A DNA stretch of 64,000 nt, taken from the NCBI RefSeq assembly GCF_024213555.1, contig NZ_JANAVO010000002.1:418269-482268 (forward strand), written 5' to 3'. The notes beneath the pieces are model-generated. The model worked only from the letters and a program-made list of their open reading frames with translations, was not told where the DNA came from and made no database searches. Below, one piece after another: positions 7,437 to 16,500 of this stretch. The translations under genes were made by a program, and so were the position numbers. Each line of letters begins with the position of its first letter. Position 1 is the stretch's first letter. This DNA is from Allokutzneria sp. A3M-2-11 16. GTDB taxonomy: Bacteria; Actinomycetota; Actinomycetes; Mycobacteriales; Pseudonocardiaceae.

Positions 7437-10061
7437 TTAAGGCTCGCTTTCGATCCGCCCAACGGCGGCCGCGGTGGCGCCCCGTTGGTCTTCAAGACCC
7501 ACGAACACCTTCACCGGGGTTCCGCTCAGCTCGAAACGCAGGCGTGGTGCGCCCGGCCGCACGTCCTGTACCTGTTTGCCCACAACGCGTCCAACCGCGT
7601 CGACCGCGAACACGTGCACCTTGCCCGGCCCGGTCACCGCCAATCGAACGTCCACAGTGGACTCCTTGGCCGTCGCGCGGAGCACGTGCACCGCGGACCG
7701 CGACTTCGCCGAGCCGCCGAGCGGGACGCCGATGCGCACTGACTGCTCGATCGACTGCGGAGAGTCCACGGAGGACAGTGCGATCAGCGGCAGCACCGGC
7801 GGCGTGACAGGAGGGCATTCAGAGGACGGCGAAAGCCTGTGCTGATGCTCGACCCCGCAAGCGGGTCTTCGGTCAAGCGTCGCTCGCCCCCATCGGTACG
7901 GATCGCCCTGCACACCGCCCCAGGTCGACCAGCCGATGCGGGTCTGCCCGGTCTTGTTCTGCGTGTCCGAGTCGTAGACCAGCACGTTCAGCCCGAGGTT
8001 GGCCGGATCGACGGCGGCGGGCAGTGCGGCCAACGGGATCGCGACCTCGACGGTGTAGCCGGACTGCTCGATCTTGCTGGCCACCTTCACGCTCGGCGCT
8101 GCACCCTGGTGGTTGTCGGCGTCCCGGAACGCGCACGCGGGCCCCTCCGTCGTCCTGGGGAACACGGCGAGCTTGAACGTGTCGGACGTGTTCTCCGAAC
8201 GCCCGCGCGGGTCCAGGGTGATCTCCACGGAGTCGGTTCGCCAGTGCCGCTTGCAATCCGAGGCTGGCAGCGTGCTGCCCGGCTTGTCATCGGTGACCTT
8301 GACCAGGGCGTAGAGCGTGTCTCCGTGCCAGTTCAGCCGCGCCGTGGCGGAACAGTCCGCTTTGGACTCGCAGTTGTCTCCTTCCCAGCGCGCCGAAACG
8401 TCCAGTTCAGGCCCGGAGTACTCGTTCGGACCCGCCGTTCCGTCCACAGTGGGTGGTGCCGCAGCCTTCTCGATCGTGGTCGCCGGGACCAGCTCCAGCG
8501 CCTGCTTTGAAGTGCTGGTCGGACCGTTCTGCGGGCGCACGGTGAGGGTGTACGCGTAGTCGCCGCCCTTCATGCCGGTCGGCAGGGCGGGATCGGTGTT
8601 GCGAACGGTGAAGCGGACCGTCTTACTCTCCGCGGTGAACGGCTTGCTCGGCGCGTCAGCTGTGAATCCCTTGGGCAGAGCCATGTCGACGGTTCCCGAC
8701 TGAGCGGTGCCACCGTGGTTGACGATCTGGACGTCGATGTCGCGGGCTCCACCGGAAGGCAGGGTCAGCACCGGTGGCACCATGTCGGCCAGGGCCGGAG
8801 TGCCCGCTTTGCGCGCCCACTCCTGGAACTCCGCGACCTGTGGCAGCGCCTGCTGTGCGGCCCGCACCGGCTCCGTCACCTCGACCACCGTCGCTCCGAA
8901 ACCACGTTTGTCCACACTGGACAGTTCGACCGGTAGCCGGAATCTTCCTACCTCGGCGCCGACCTTGACGGTGAACTCCGCCGTGCCTGGGCGTCCGGCG
9001 ACGACGGTGCCCAGCTCGCCGCGTCCGGTGACAGTCCAGCCCTGCGGCACCTTCAGCGCGACCTTCGCGTCCGGCAGCACGCGATCCGTGGTCGCCGTGA
9101 CGCGCACCTTCACGGAGGCGCCGGGCACCACGGCGAAACGGTCCAGCTCCACGGAGAGACCAGTCCGCAGCGGCAGTGCGCCTTGCAGCACCGCACCTTC
9201 GAGCATGCTCGCGGTGCCGGGAACGCGGCTGGCCACCTCGGTGAAGTAGTCACATCCGAGCTTGGCCGGATCAGTTGGCACATCAGGGAAACCGGCCCAG
9301 CCCTGGCTGATGTACTCGCGTTGTGCCTTGCGCTCAACCTGCGCCCACGTGGTGCCGGTGCCCGGCGCGGGAACACCGCTCCACACGCCGTACTGACCGG
9401 CCGGTAGACCGTCCACACAGGACGGACCGAGCTTGCGCTCCCCGGTGGTCCCGGTGATGAAGACCTTCGCGACCGACCACGGCCGCAGTCCTTCCTCGCT
9501 GAGCTGCTTGGGATAGGCGCCCGGATCGGCCGCGGCCCGGTATGCCTCGACCGCGAGCCGCGCGGAGTACTGGTGGTTGCCGTGGTTCCCCGGCGTGGGC
9601 GCGGGATCCATGGTCACCACGACCTCGGGCCTGGTCTGCCGGATCAGCCGCACCAGGCGACCGAGCGTGTCCTCCTGGCCCCACGCCTGGCGGGTCAGCG
9701 GCGAGCTGACCGAGTAGTAGAAGTCGGCCTTGTCCAGGTTGAAGACCTCGGTGATCCCGGCGGCGGCGACCGCGCGCCGCTCCTCGGCCTCCCGGATGCG
9801 GCCCAGGTCCGGTCCTTCCTCCGGCCCGGCCGCGTTGCCGCCGCCCTCGCCCCTGGTGATCGTGACGACCCCGGTGCGCACACCGTGCTCGGCCTTCCAC
9901 CTGCCGAAGGTCGACAGCGCGCCGGACTCGTCATCAGGGTGCGCGCCAACGAAAAGCGCGCCGAGGTCGACGGGGCCGGATTGTTCGGCGGTCACGGGAT
10001 CGTCCATCCCGAACACCACCGCGGCAGCGGCCGCTAACGGTAACAACGCAGTGATTCGCAA
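7437..10061 (-). CDS. secreted PIG-L family deacetylase with NEW3 and CBM9-like domains
   Basis: 874 residues with a hydrophobic N-terminal export signal (about 1-24). The PIG-L/LmbE catalytic domain occupies about 32-290, with the metal motif A40-HPDDE-45 and a later HGNHQ motif. The middle holds immunoglobulin-like segments including an alpha-galactosidase NEW3-type domain (roughly 430-530), and the C-terminus a carbohydrate-binding CBM9/DOMON-like domain (about 545-740). It likely removes N-acetyl groups from an extracellular amino sugar. The start is a TTG 8 bases after the upstream permease stop, preceded by GAAGGGG. Being last in a sugar ABC operon, it may prepare the imported glycan. 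The acceptor sugar cannot be read from the sequence. Confidence 0.85.
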   Translation of the reverse strand: MRITALLPLAAAAAVVFGMDDPVTAEQSGPVDLGALFVGAHPDDESGALSTFGRWKAEHGVRTGVVTITRGEGGGNAAGPEEGPDLGRIREAEERRAVAAAGITEVFNLDKADFYYSVSSPLTRQAWGQEDTLGRLVRLIRQTRPEVVVTMDPAPTPGNHGNHQYSARLAVEAYRAAADPGAYPKQLSEEGLRPWSVAKVFITGTTGERKLGPSCVDGLPAGQYGVWSGVPAPGTGTTWAQVERKAQREYISQGWAGFPDVPTDPAKLGCDYFTEVASRVPGTASMLEGAVLQGALPLRTGLSVELDRFAVVPGASVKVRVTATTDRVLPDAKVALKVPQGWTVTGRGELGTVVAGRPGTAEFTVKVGAEVGRFRLPVELSSVDKRGFGATVVEVTEPVRAAQQALPQVAEFQEWARKAGTPALADMVPPVLTLPSGGARDIDVQIVNHGGTAQSGTVDMALPKGFTADAPSKPFTAESKTVRFTVRNTDPALPTGMKGGDYAYTLTVRPQNGPTSTSKQALELVPATTIEKAAAPPTVDGTAGPNEYSGPELDVSARWEGDNCESKADCSATARLNWHGDTLYALVKVTDDKPGSTLPASDCKRHWRTDSVEITLDPRGRSENTSDTFKLAVFPRTTEGPACAFRDADNHQGAAPSVKVASKIEQSGYTVEVAIPLAALPAAVDPANLGLNVLVYDSDTQNKTGQTRIGWSTWGGVQGDPYRWGRATLDRRPACGVEHQHRLSPSSECPPVTPPVLPLIALSSVDSPQSIEQSVRIGVPLGGSAKSRSAVHVLRATAKESTVDVRLAVTGPGKVHVFAVDAVGRVVGKQVQDVRPGAPRLRFELSGTPVKVFVGLEDQRGATAAAVGRIESEP

Positions 10062-10068
10062 GGCGAAC

Positions 10069-10875
10069 TCACCCCTTCACAGCACCGTCAAGCATTCCTC
10101 GAATGAAGTGTCGTTGCAGGAACAGGTAAACCAGCACCACCGGCAGCGCGACGAGCACCGACGCGGCGGCGAGCAGGGGAACGCTGGTCACCGCGCGCCC
10201 GGAGAAGAACCGCAGCCCGAGCGGGGCGGTGCGCAGCGCTTCGTCGGTCACCATGACCAACGCGAGCAGGAACTCGTTCCAGGTCCACATGAAGACCATG
10301 ACGATCAGCGTGACCAGCGCGGGACGGCCCATCGGCAGCAGCACGCGCCACAGCGTCTGCCAGTGCCCCGCGCCGTCGAGCCGGGCCGCCTCCACCACCG
10401 ACCGCGAGGCCGAGCTGAAGTAGGTGCGCATCCAGAACGCGCCGAACGCGACCGACTGCGCGACCTGAGGCCCGATGAGCGCGAGGTAGGAGTTGGTCAG
10501 CCCGAGGTCGCGCAGGTCGAAGTACAGCGGGACGACGATCGCTTCCGCGGGCACCATGATTCCGAGCAGCATCAGGTAGAACAGCGCCTGGTGCCCGCGG
10601 AACCGCATGGTGCCGAAGGCGTATCCGGCGAGCACGGACAGCACCACGGAGATGGCCACGACGCTGCCGCTGACGATCGCGCTGGTGCCGAGGTAGCTGC
10701 CGAAGTTGCCTTCGTGCCAAGCCTTGGCGAAGTTCTCCCAGTGCACTCCGCCCTGCCCGACGACCTCCGGCCGCAGCGCGGTGAACAGGATCGCCAGCAC
10801 CGGGTAGAGCGCGTAGGCGGTGAAAACGGCCAACACCGCGTACGTGCCAACGCGTTCCAGTCGGGAAGCCCTCAT
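10069..10875 (-). CDS. sugar ABC transporter permease (MalG type)
   Basis: 268 residues, six membrane helices. The EAA loop typical of binding-protein-dependent permeases is present (VVEAARLDGAGHWQTLWRVLLP, about two thirds along), where the ATPase docks. The ATG overlaps the TGA of the upstream permease (ATGA), so translation is coupled; a longer open frame that runs through the upstream gene is not real. It forms a heterodimer channel with the partner permease for an oligosaccharide or glycoside. No ATPase gene is in the cluster, so a shared MsiK-type ATPase encoded elsewhere is probably used, as is common in actinomycetes. Confidence 0.92.
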   Translation of the reverse strand: MRASRLERVGTYAVLAVFTAYALYPVLAILFTALRPEVVGQGGVHWENFAKAWHEGNFGSYLGTSAIVSGSVVAISVVLSVLAGYAFGTMRFRGHQALFYLMLLGIMVPAEAIVVPLYFDLRDLGLTNSYLALIGPQVAQSVAFGAFWMRTYFSSASRSVVEAARLDGAGHWQTLWRVLLPMGRPALVTLIVMVFMWTWNEFLLALVMVTDEALRTAPLGLRFFSGRAVTSVPLLAAASVLVALPVVLVYLFLQRHFIRGMLDGAVKG

Positions 10876-11747
10876 CAGCGATCCCTCCCGGTGACCTTCG
10901 TGATGCCGAAGGTGATCAAAAACGCGAGCGCGGTCAGCGTGATCCCGATGGCCGCGGCGGAGCCGACCTGTCCACTGTGGAACGCGCGGTGGTAGATCTC
11001 GTAGGACGGCACGGTCGTCGACCCGCCGGGGCCGCCCTGCGGTGTCATCACGTAAACCAGGTCGAACGTGCGCAGCGCCGCGATGACGGTCAGCGTCAGC
11101 GCCACCCCGATCTCGGCGCGCAGCGCGGGCAGCACGACGGTGCGGAACTCCCGGACCACGCCGCCCCCGTCGAGGCGCACGGCGTCGAACAGCTCGCCGG
11201 AGATCTTGCCGATACCGCCGAGGAAAAGCACCACCGCGAGGCCGGTCTGCACCCAAGTCCCCACGAGCCCGACCGCGATCAGCGCGGTGCCCGATTCGCC
11301 GAGCCACGCGGTGACCAGGCCGTCGAGCCCGACGAGGCGCAGCAGGTCGTTGAGCGCGCCGTCCGGGGCGAAGATCCGCTGCCACGCGATCGCGACGACG
11401 ACCATCGCCACGACCTGCGGCAGGAACAAGGCCGTCCGGAAGAACGCCATACCGCGAATCCTGGTGCGGGACAACGCGGTCGCGAGCACGAGACCGATGC
11501 TCACCGGCAGCACCGCGAAGAACACCAGCAGCACCGCGACGTGCCCGAAGGCGGCGAGGAACCCGACGTCCGCGGCCAGCGCCGCGTAGTTGTCCAGCCC
11601 GACGAACGTGCCGACGGTCAACCCGTCCCAGGAGAACAGCGAGATCCATCCGCTGTGCAGCAAGGGGAACAGCAGGAACAGCCCGTAGACCAGCAGCGCC
11701 GGGAGGATGTAGAGGTAACCGACGCGCCTCGGCTCAGCGACCGCCAC
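10875..11747 (-). CDS. sugar ABC transporter permease (MalF type)
   Basis: 290 residues, six membrane helices, with the EAA motif (LFDAVRLDGGGVVREFRTVVLP) and the MalF-type loop QGGPGGST near the C-terminus. The GTG start lies 14 bases inside the end of the binding-protein gene, and its stop overlaps the next permease by 4 bases, so the three are one translationally linked unit. It should import the same saccharide as its partner permease. Confidence 0.92.
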   Translation of the reverse strand: MAVAEPRRVGYLYILPALLVYGLFLLFPLLHSGWISLFSWDGLTVGTFVGLDNYAALAADVGFLAAFGHVAVLLVFFAVLPVSIGLVLATALSRTRIRGMAFFRTALFLPQVVAMVVVAIAWQRIFAPDGALNDLLRLVGLDGLVTAWLGESGTALIAVGLVGTWVQTGLAVVLFLGGIGKISGELFDAVRLDGGGVVREFRTVVLPALRAEIGVALTLTVIAALRTFDLVYVMTPQGGPGGSTTVPSYEIYHRAFHSGQVGSAAAIGITLTALAFLITFGITKVTGRDR

Positions 11748-13062
11748 GACCCTTGTCCAGGTCGTCCTGCAACACCGTCAGGAACTGGTCGACGGTGTGC
11801 CGCTTGGCCAGCAGCTGTTCGATCGCGCCGGTCACCGTGTCGTAGGCGGTCACCGTCGCGTAGTCCAGGTACGGCACCAGCTGCGTCGAGCGCGAGGCGG
11901 TCTGCCACGCGGTGAAAACATCCTTGGTGAGACCGGTCGCCGCCTGCTTGTCAGCCTCGGTCGCGGGCAGGTTCCCGTTGTCCGCCAACACCTTCATCGC
12001 ATCGGCGTTGCTGATGAAGTCGATGTAGGCGGCCGCGGCGTCCGGGTTCTTGCTGCGCCCGCTGACCGCGAACGGCAGCCCGGTCCCGCCGGTGACCGTC
12101 TGGCCGGGAGGCAGCTGGAATCCGACCTTGTCGCCCATGGCCGCCTGGATGTCCGCGGTCAGCCACGTGCCGCTGATGTGGAACAGGCCCTCGCCACGGG
12201 CGAACGCCGCCCACGAGTCGTCGGACTTGATGCCCGCGTAGCCCTGCGGGAAGTAGCCGTTGTCCGCCCAGGACAACAACAATCGCGCGGCCTGCTTGTT
12301 GGCCTCGGTGTTCCACGAGACGCCGTCGCGGCCGGTGGCGAGCCGCGTCTCCTCCTCCGCCTTGCCGTAGCGGTGCATGGCGAGGCTGAACAGGTAGTTG
12401 CCGCTGCTCTTCTCCAGGTTGCCGAACTGGATCGGCAGCTCGCCCGCGCGCTTGGCCGCGGCCAGCGCCTTGTCGAAGTCCTCCCAGGTCGTCGGCGGCT
12501 GGATGCCGAGCCTGGCGAGCTTCTCCTTGTTGTAGAACAGGCCGACCAGCTCACCGGTCTGCGGGACGCCGTAGAGCTTGCCCTCACCGAGCACCGCGCC
12601 GCTGTCCGGGTACTTCGCCAGCCGCAGCACGGACTCGGGCATGCGCTCGGTCCACTTGTGCGCCGTCGCGTAGCCGTCGAGTGGTTGCAGCAGACCGGCT
12701 TTCACGAACGAGCCCATGTCCTGCTTGCCGTTGTTGACCTGCACCACATCGGGTGCCTCGGCACCGGTCAGGCCGAGCTTCACGGTGCTGCGCAGGTCGT
12801 CGAAGGACCGGGCGACGCGCTTGATCGTGATGTTGGGGTACTTGCGCTGGAAGGCGTCGTTCAGCGCGGAGATCTGCTTCTCCTGGCCACCGCGGACCTC
12901 CTGGTCCCAGACGGTCAGCGTCACCTTGCCCATGGTGGCCGGATCGGTGCGCACCTCCCCGGCCGGACGATCGGTGGGCCGTTCGCCCACCGAACCCGAC
13001 CCCGGGGCGCACGCCCCCAGCGTCACAGCTATCAGAGACAGAACCGCCAGGCGCGAGAGCAC
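11734..13062 (-). CDS. sugar ABC transporter substrate-binding lipoprotein
   Basis: 442 residues, family 1 extracellular solute-binding protein. A lipoprotein signal ends at LGAC with C18 as the lipidated cysteine. The mature protein has the two-lobe pattern with LTVWDQE near residue 50, and the DVVQVNNG and GLFYNKEKL segments seen in carbohydrate binders. The start is a GTG with a strong AGGAGG site 8 bases upstream. It follows the PfkB kinase gene by 14 bases and overlaps the first permease. The sugar is unknown; the linked deacetylase, kinase and GH4 enzyme point to a glycoside of a modified sugar. Confidence 0.92.
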   Translation of the reverse strand: MLSRLAVLSLIAVTLGACAPGSGSVGERPTDRPAGEVRTDPATMGKVTLTVWDQEVRGGQEKQISALNDAFQRKYPNITIKRVARSFDDLRSTVKLGLTGAEAPDVVQVNNGKQDMGSFVKAGLLQPLDGYATAHKWTERMPESVLRLAKYPDSGAVLGEGKLYGVPQTGELVGLFYNKEKLARLGIQPPTTWEDFDKALAAAKRAGELPIQFGNLEKSSGNYLFSLAMHRYGKAEEETRLATGRDGVSWNTEANKQAARLLLSWADNGYFPQGYAGIKSDDSWAAFARGEGLFHISGTWLTADIQAAMGDKVGFQLPPGQTVTGGTGLPFAVSGRSKNPDAAAAYIDFISNADAMKVLADNGNLPATEADKQAATGLTKDVFTAWQTASRSTQLVPYLDYATVTAYDTVTGAIEQLLAKRHTVDQFLTVLQDDLDKGRGGR

Positions 13063-13076
13063 AGGGAACTCCTCCT

Positions 13077-14204
13077 CTAGGGATTACCGCGCAGTCCGAT
13101 GGTGGGGCTGGCCCTGCGCACGGTGGCGCACCCGTGGCTGGGCAGCAGGTCGTCGAGGAAGTGGTAGCCGCGCAGGCAGTCGTCGGGGCGGCAGCTCAGC
13201 GCCCGCCACCACATGGCGATGTCGCACCAGCCCGGCGCCGACAGCGACCCGCCGAAGTGCTGCACGGACAACGCCGCGCAGAGGTTGGCGAAGTGCACCC
13301 GGTCGGCCAGCGGCCACCCGGCCAGCGTGCCGAACACGAAGCCCGCGCCGAAGACGTCGCCCGCGCCGGTCGGGTCGAGCGCGTTCACGTTGAGCCCGAC
13401 GACCTCGGCCTCCTCGCCGGTGCGCGAGTCCACCGCGACCGCGCCGTCCCCGCCGCGGGTCACCACGACGACCGGGACGATCTCGGCGAGGGCGCGCGCC
13501 GCCGCCTTCGGGTCCTCGGTGCGGGTGTAGCGGGTGGCCTCGACGGAGTTGGGCAGGAACACGTCGTAGCCGTCGAGCAGTTCGCGCAGCATCGACGGCG
13601 CCCACTTCTCGCTCGGGTCCCAGCCGACGTCGGCGAACAGCAGCGAACCGTCCTGCTTGGCCTGCTTGACCCAGTTGTCGCTGTGCAGGTCCACGTGCAC
13701 GAAGCAGGCCCGCGTCCGCGGCGGCGGGCTGAGCAGCTCGTCCGCGCCGGTCGGTGCGGGGTGCCCGTGGGTGACCATGCTGCGGTCCTTGTTGACCGCC
13801 ATGGAAACCGTCAGCGGTGAGTGCCAGCCGTAGAAGCGGCGGGAGTGCGCGAGGTCGACCTTCTCCTGGTTGGCCAGCACGTCCCAGCAGAAGTCGCCGT
13901 AGACGTCCTCGCCGAAGGCGGCGGCCAGCCCGGTGTTGAGCTGGAGCCTGCTCAGCGCGACCGCGAGGTTGGCGATCCCGCCGGGGCTGGAGCCCAGGCC
14001 GCTCGACCAGATCTCCGTTCCCGTCCTGGGCAGGTGCGGCAGGCCGGTGAAGATGATGTCGAGGAACACCGTGCCGGAGAGCAGCACGTCCAGGGCCGGG
14101 GGTTCACCGGGGAACTTCGCGCCCGCGCCGAGGTCCACCTCGATCTCGACGTGATCATGATCGTGGCGCTCGTCGTGTGGGCCATGGGGCGGCTGATGAT
14201 CCAC
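13077..14204 (-). CDS. PfkB-family carbohydrate kinase
   Basis: 375 residues from the GTG at 14204, chosen because GGGGAGGA lies 6 bases before it; the frame continues upstream but only through the promoter region. The ribokinase-fold domain runs from about 35 to 340. The Gly-rich substrate motif SSPGGIANLAVALSR and the signature DPTGAGD (277-283, D283 as catalytic base) are intact. The first 20 residues are unusually His-rich (eight His in residues 3-18), as in metal-binding tails, and the C-terminus adds about 40 residues beyond the normal fold. It would phosphorylate the sugar taken up by the adjacent transporter, and it heads the transport operon. Confidence 0.88.
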   Translation of the reverse strand: MDHQPPHGPHDERHDHDHVEIEVDLGAGAKFPGEPPALDVLLSGTVFLDIIFTGLPHLPRTGTEIWSSGLGSSPGGIANLAVALSRLQLNTGLAAAFGEDVYGDFCWDVLANQEKVDLAHSRRFYGWHSPLTVSMAVNKDRSMVTHGHPAPTGADELLSPPPRTRACFVHVDLHSDNWVKQAKQDGSLLFADVGWDPSEKWAPSMLRELLDGYDVFLPNSVEATRYTRTEDPKAAARALAEIVPVVVVTRGGDGAVAVDSRTGEEAEVVGLNVNALDPTGAGDVFGAGFVFGTLAGWPLADRVHFANLCAALSVQHFGGSLSAPGWCDIAMWWRALSCRPDDCLRGYHFLDDLLPSHGCATVRRASPTIGLRGNP

Positions 14205-14274
14205 CGACACTCCTCCCCTGCGAATTCGTGGAGTCTGCACCTGCGTGCAGATATGTGACAAGACATGAGCATGC

Positions 14275-14308
14275 CATTTGACGTGGACTGGACATACCAC
14301 GCCAAATG
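14275..14308. promoter_or_regulatory. candidate operator between the kinase and DeoR genes
   Basis: Arms CATTTGACGTGG (14275-14286) and CCACGCCAAATG (14297-14308) are reverse complements at 11 of 12 positions, around a 10-nt spacer. It sits in the 144-bp gap between the divergent kinase operon and the DeoR/GH4 operon, 40 bases from the DeoR start and 70 from the kinase start. A smaller CTGCAC/GTGCAG palindrome lies at 14235-14250. By position it is the best candidate for the DeoR binding site. Confidence 0.6.
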
Positions 14309-14348
14309 ATCACCGTCGTGCGCACTTTTGACTGATAGTGTTCGGATC

Positions 14349-15101
14349 GTGCTCCCTCAGCGGCGACACTCGGAGATCCTGCGCTGCCTGTCGCGGGACG
14401 GTTCGGCCACCGTCACCACCCTCGCGGAGCTGCTCGACGCCAGCCCGGCCACCATCCGCCGCGACCTGATCTGCCTGGAGCGCGACGGCGTGCTGACCAG
14501 GGTGCACGGCGGCGCGATGATCAGCCCGGACGCCGAGCCGCCCTTCGACTACGCCGCGGGCGAGGACCTGGCGGACAAGGACGCCGTCGCCAAGGCGGCC
14601 GCGGCCCTGGTCACCGACGGCGAGGTGCTGCTGCTGGACATCGGCACCACCACCCACCGCCTCGCCGCGCACCTGCACGGACGGGCGGTCACCGTCATGA
14701 CGAGCAACCTCGCCGTCTACGAGGAACTGGCCGGTGACCACGCGGTGCAGCTGATCCTGCTCGGCGGTGTGGTGCGGCGGAACTACCGGTCGATGGTCGG
14801 ATTCCTGACCGAGGACGCGCTGCGCCAGGTGCGCGCGAACCGTCTGTTCATGGGCACCGCGGGGGTGCGCCCGGACGGCTCCGTCATGGACGACACCGTC
14901 GTCGAGGTGCCGCAGAAGCGCGCCATGCTCGCCGCGGCGGACCAGGTGGTGCTGCTCGCCGACTCGGCGAAGTTCCCGGGTGCGGGGCTGGCCAGGATCT
15001 GCGGGCCTGACGAGGTGAACGTCCTGGTCACCAACGCCGGGGCGGACGAGCGGACGCTGAGCACGATGGGCGAGGCCGGGGTGGAGGTAGTGCGGGCATG
15101 A
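14349..15101 (+). CDS. DeoR/GlpR-family transcriptional regulator
   Basis: 250 residues. The N-terminal DeoR helix-turn-helix (about 5-60, SPATIRRDL recognition helix) precedes the DeoRC sugar-phosphate sensor domain (75-235) with its GTTTHRLA phosphate-binding segment. I place the start at the GTG 14349, which gives the usual N-terminus; a TAGTGT hexamer 7 bases upstream could serve as -10 for a leaderless transcript. A TTG at 14328 is possible. It probably represses both divergent operons and releases DNA when the phosphorylated sugar accumulates. The stop overlaps the GH4 start (ATGA). Confidence 0.88.
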   Translation: MLPQRRHSEILRCLSRDGSATVTTLAELLDASPATIRRDLICLERDGVLTRVHGGAMISPDAEPPFDYAAGEDLADKDAVAKAAAALVTDGEVLLLDIGTTTHRLAAHLHGRAVTVMTSNLAVYEELAGDHAVQLILLGGVVRRNYRSMVGFLTEDALRQVRANRLFMGTAGVRPDGSVMDDTVVEVPQKRAMLAAADQVVLLADSAKFPGAGLARICGPDEVNVLVTNAGADERTLSTMGEAGVEVVRA

Positions 15102-16435
15102 GACTGGTCGTGCTGGGCGGGGGCGGGTTCCGGGTCCCACTGGTGCATTCGAGCCTGCTGGGCGATCCGGCCCGGCTCGTCGACGAACTGGTGCTCTACG
15201 ACGTCGATCCCTTGCGGCTCAAGGGAATTTCGGCGGTGCTCGATCGTCAGGCGGCCGCGTTCGACTGGCGGCCCCGGCTGCGGACCACCACCTCGTTGGA
15301 GGACGCGGTGCGCGGGGCCGACGTGGTGTTCTCCGCGATCCGGGTCGGCGGGCTGCGCGGGCGCACCCTGGACGAACGGGTGGCGCTCGGCGAAGGGCTG
15401 CTCGGCCAGGAGACCGTTGGCGCGGGCGGGATCTGCTACGCGCTGCGGACGATCCCGGTCGCCATGGAGATCGCGTCCACTGTGGACAGACTGGCCCCGG
15501 ACGCGTGGTTGATCAACTTCACCAATCCGGCGGGCATGGTCACCGAGGCCATGTCGGCCGTGCTCGGCGACCGCGTCGTGGGCATCTGCGACTCCCCCGT
15601 CGGCCTGTGCCGCCGCGTGGCCCACGCCCTGGACGTTCCCTTTGACCGCGCGGGATTCGACTACGTCGGCCTGAACCACCTCGGGTGGCTGCGCGCCGTG
15701 CGGGTCAACGGCCACGACCGCCTGCCCGCGCTGTTCGACGATCCGGTTGCGCTGACGTCCTTCGAGGAGGGCAAGCTCTTCGGCGCTTCATGGCTGCGGA
15801 CGCTGCGCGCGATCCCCAACGAGTACCTGCACTACTACTACTTCGCCCGCGAGACCCTGGCCGAGGTCGCTTCCTCGGCCACGACTCGCGGCGAATTCCT
15901 TCTCTCCCAACAGGATCAGTTCTACTCGCAGGTGTTGTCGGCACCCGATGCCCTCGCGTTGTGGGAAACCGTGCGCCTGGAGCGCGAGAGCACGTACATG
16001 GCCGAGGGTCGCGCCGTCGCCGACGTCGGTGAGCGCGATGCGTGTGACATGGACGGCGGCGGCTACGAGCAGGTCGCGCTCCGGCTGATGGCGTCGATCG
16101 GCGGCAACCACCCCGCGTCGCTGATCCTCAACGTGCGCAATCGCGGCGCCGTCCCCGGGCTGCCCTCCGACGCCGTCGTCGAGGTGCCGTGCGTCGTCGA
16201 CGGCAACGGCCCCCGCCCCATCGCCACCGATCCGTTGCCCGAGCACGCCATCGGCTTGATGCGCCGCGTGAAGTCCTGCGAGCGCGCCGCCATCACCGCA
16301 GCGGTCGACCGCAGCCGCGACCACGCCCTGCTGGCCCTCGGCTCGCATCCCTTGGTCGACTCCGTAGCCGCCGCCGAACGCACCCTCGACGCCTACATCA
16401 CCGCCTTCCCCACCCTCTCCGACCTCAAGCCTTAA
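15098..16435 (+). CDS. glycoside hydrolase family 4 (6-phospho-beta-glucosidase-like)
   Basis: 445 residues. An N-terminal NAD-binding motif (LGGGGFRVP), the FTNPAGMVTEA loop, the CDSPVG metal-binding Cys segment near residue 170 and the NHLGW motif near 200 are those of GH4 enzymes, which cleave glycosides by an NAD+- and metal-dependent oxidation-elimination route in the cytoplasm. Characterised relatives act mostly on 6-phospho sugars delivered by a PTS; here the neighbour is an ABC importer and a PfkB kinase, so the substrate may be phosphorylated by the kinase or not at all. It is translated with the DeoR gene through a 4-base overlap and is followed by repeat hairpins. Confidence 0.9.
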   Translation: MRLVVLGGGGFRVPLVHSSLLGDPARLVDELVLYDVDPLRLKGISAVLDRQAAAFDWRPRLRTTTSLEDAVRGADVVFSAIRVGGLRGRTLDERVALGEGLLGQETVGAGGICYALRTIPVAMEIASTVDRLAPDAWLINFTNPAGMVTEAMSAVLGDRVVGICDSPVGLCRRVAHALDVPFDRAGFDYVGLNHLGWLRAVRVNGHDRLPALFDDPVALTSFEEGKLFGASWLRTLRAIPNEYLHYYYFARETLAEVASSATTRGEFLLSQQDQFYSQVLSAPDALALWETVRLERESTYMAEGRAVADVGERDACDMDGGGYEQVALRLMASIGGNHPASLILNVRNRGAVPGLPSDAVVEVPCVVDGNGPRPIATDPLPEHAIGLMRRVKSCERAAITAAVDRSRDHALLALGSHPLVDSVAAAERTLDAYITAFPTLSDLKP

Positions 16436-16449
16436 CCCACGCCGTTGTG

Positions 16450-16500
16450 CCCTGAACGGGTCGTTGAGGGCGTTAGATTCCCCGAACGACCCGTTCAGGG
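16450..16500. repeat. 51-bp CCCTGAACGGGTCGTT palindrome, copy 2
   Basis: Perfect 16-bp arms (16450-16465 and 16485-16500) with a 19-nt loop. A second perfect 15-bp inverted repeat, GGGCGTTAGATTCCC against GGGAATCTAACGCCC (16468-16482 / 16498-16512), overlaps the first, so the two hairpins exclude each other. It lies 15 bp after the GH4 stop codon. Confidence 0.87.

Noticed and set aside
10069-11649. A 526-codon frame suggesting a giant permease fusion
   Set aside because: The first half is a wrong-frame reading of the MalF-type permease; the real MalG-type gene starts at the ATGA overlap at 10875.
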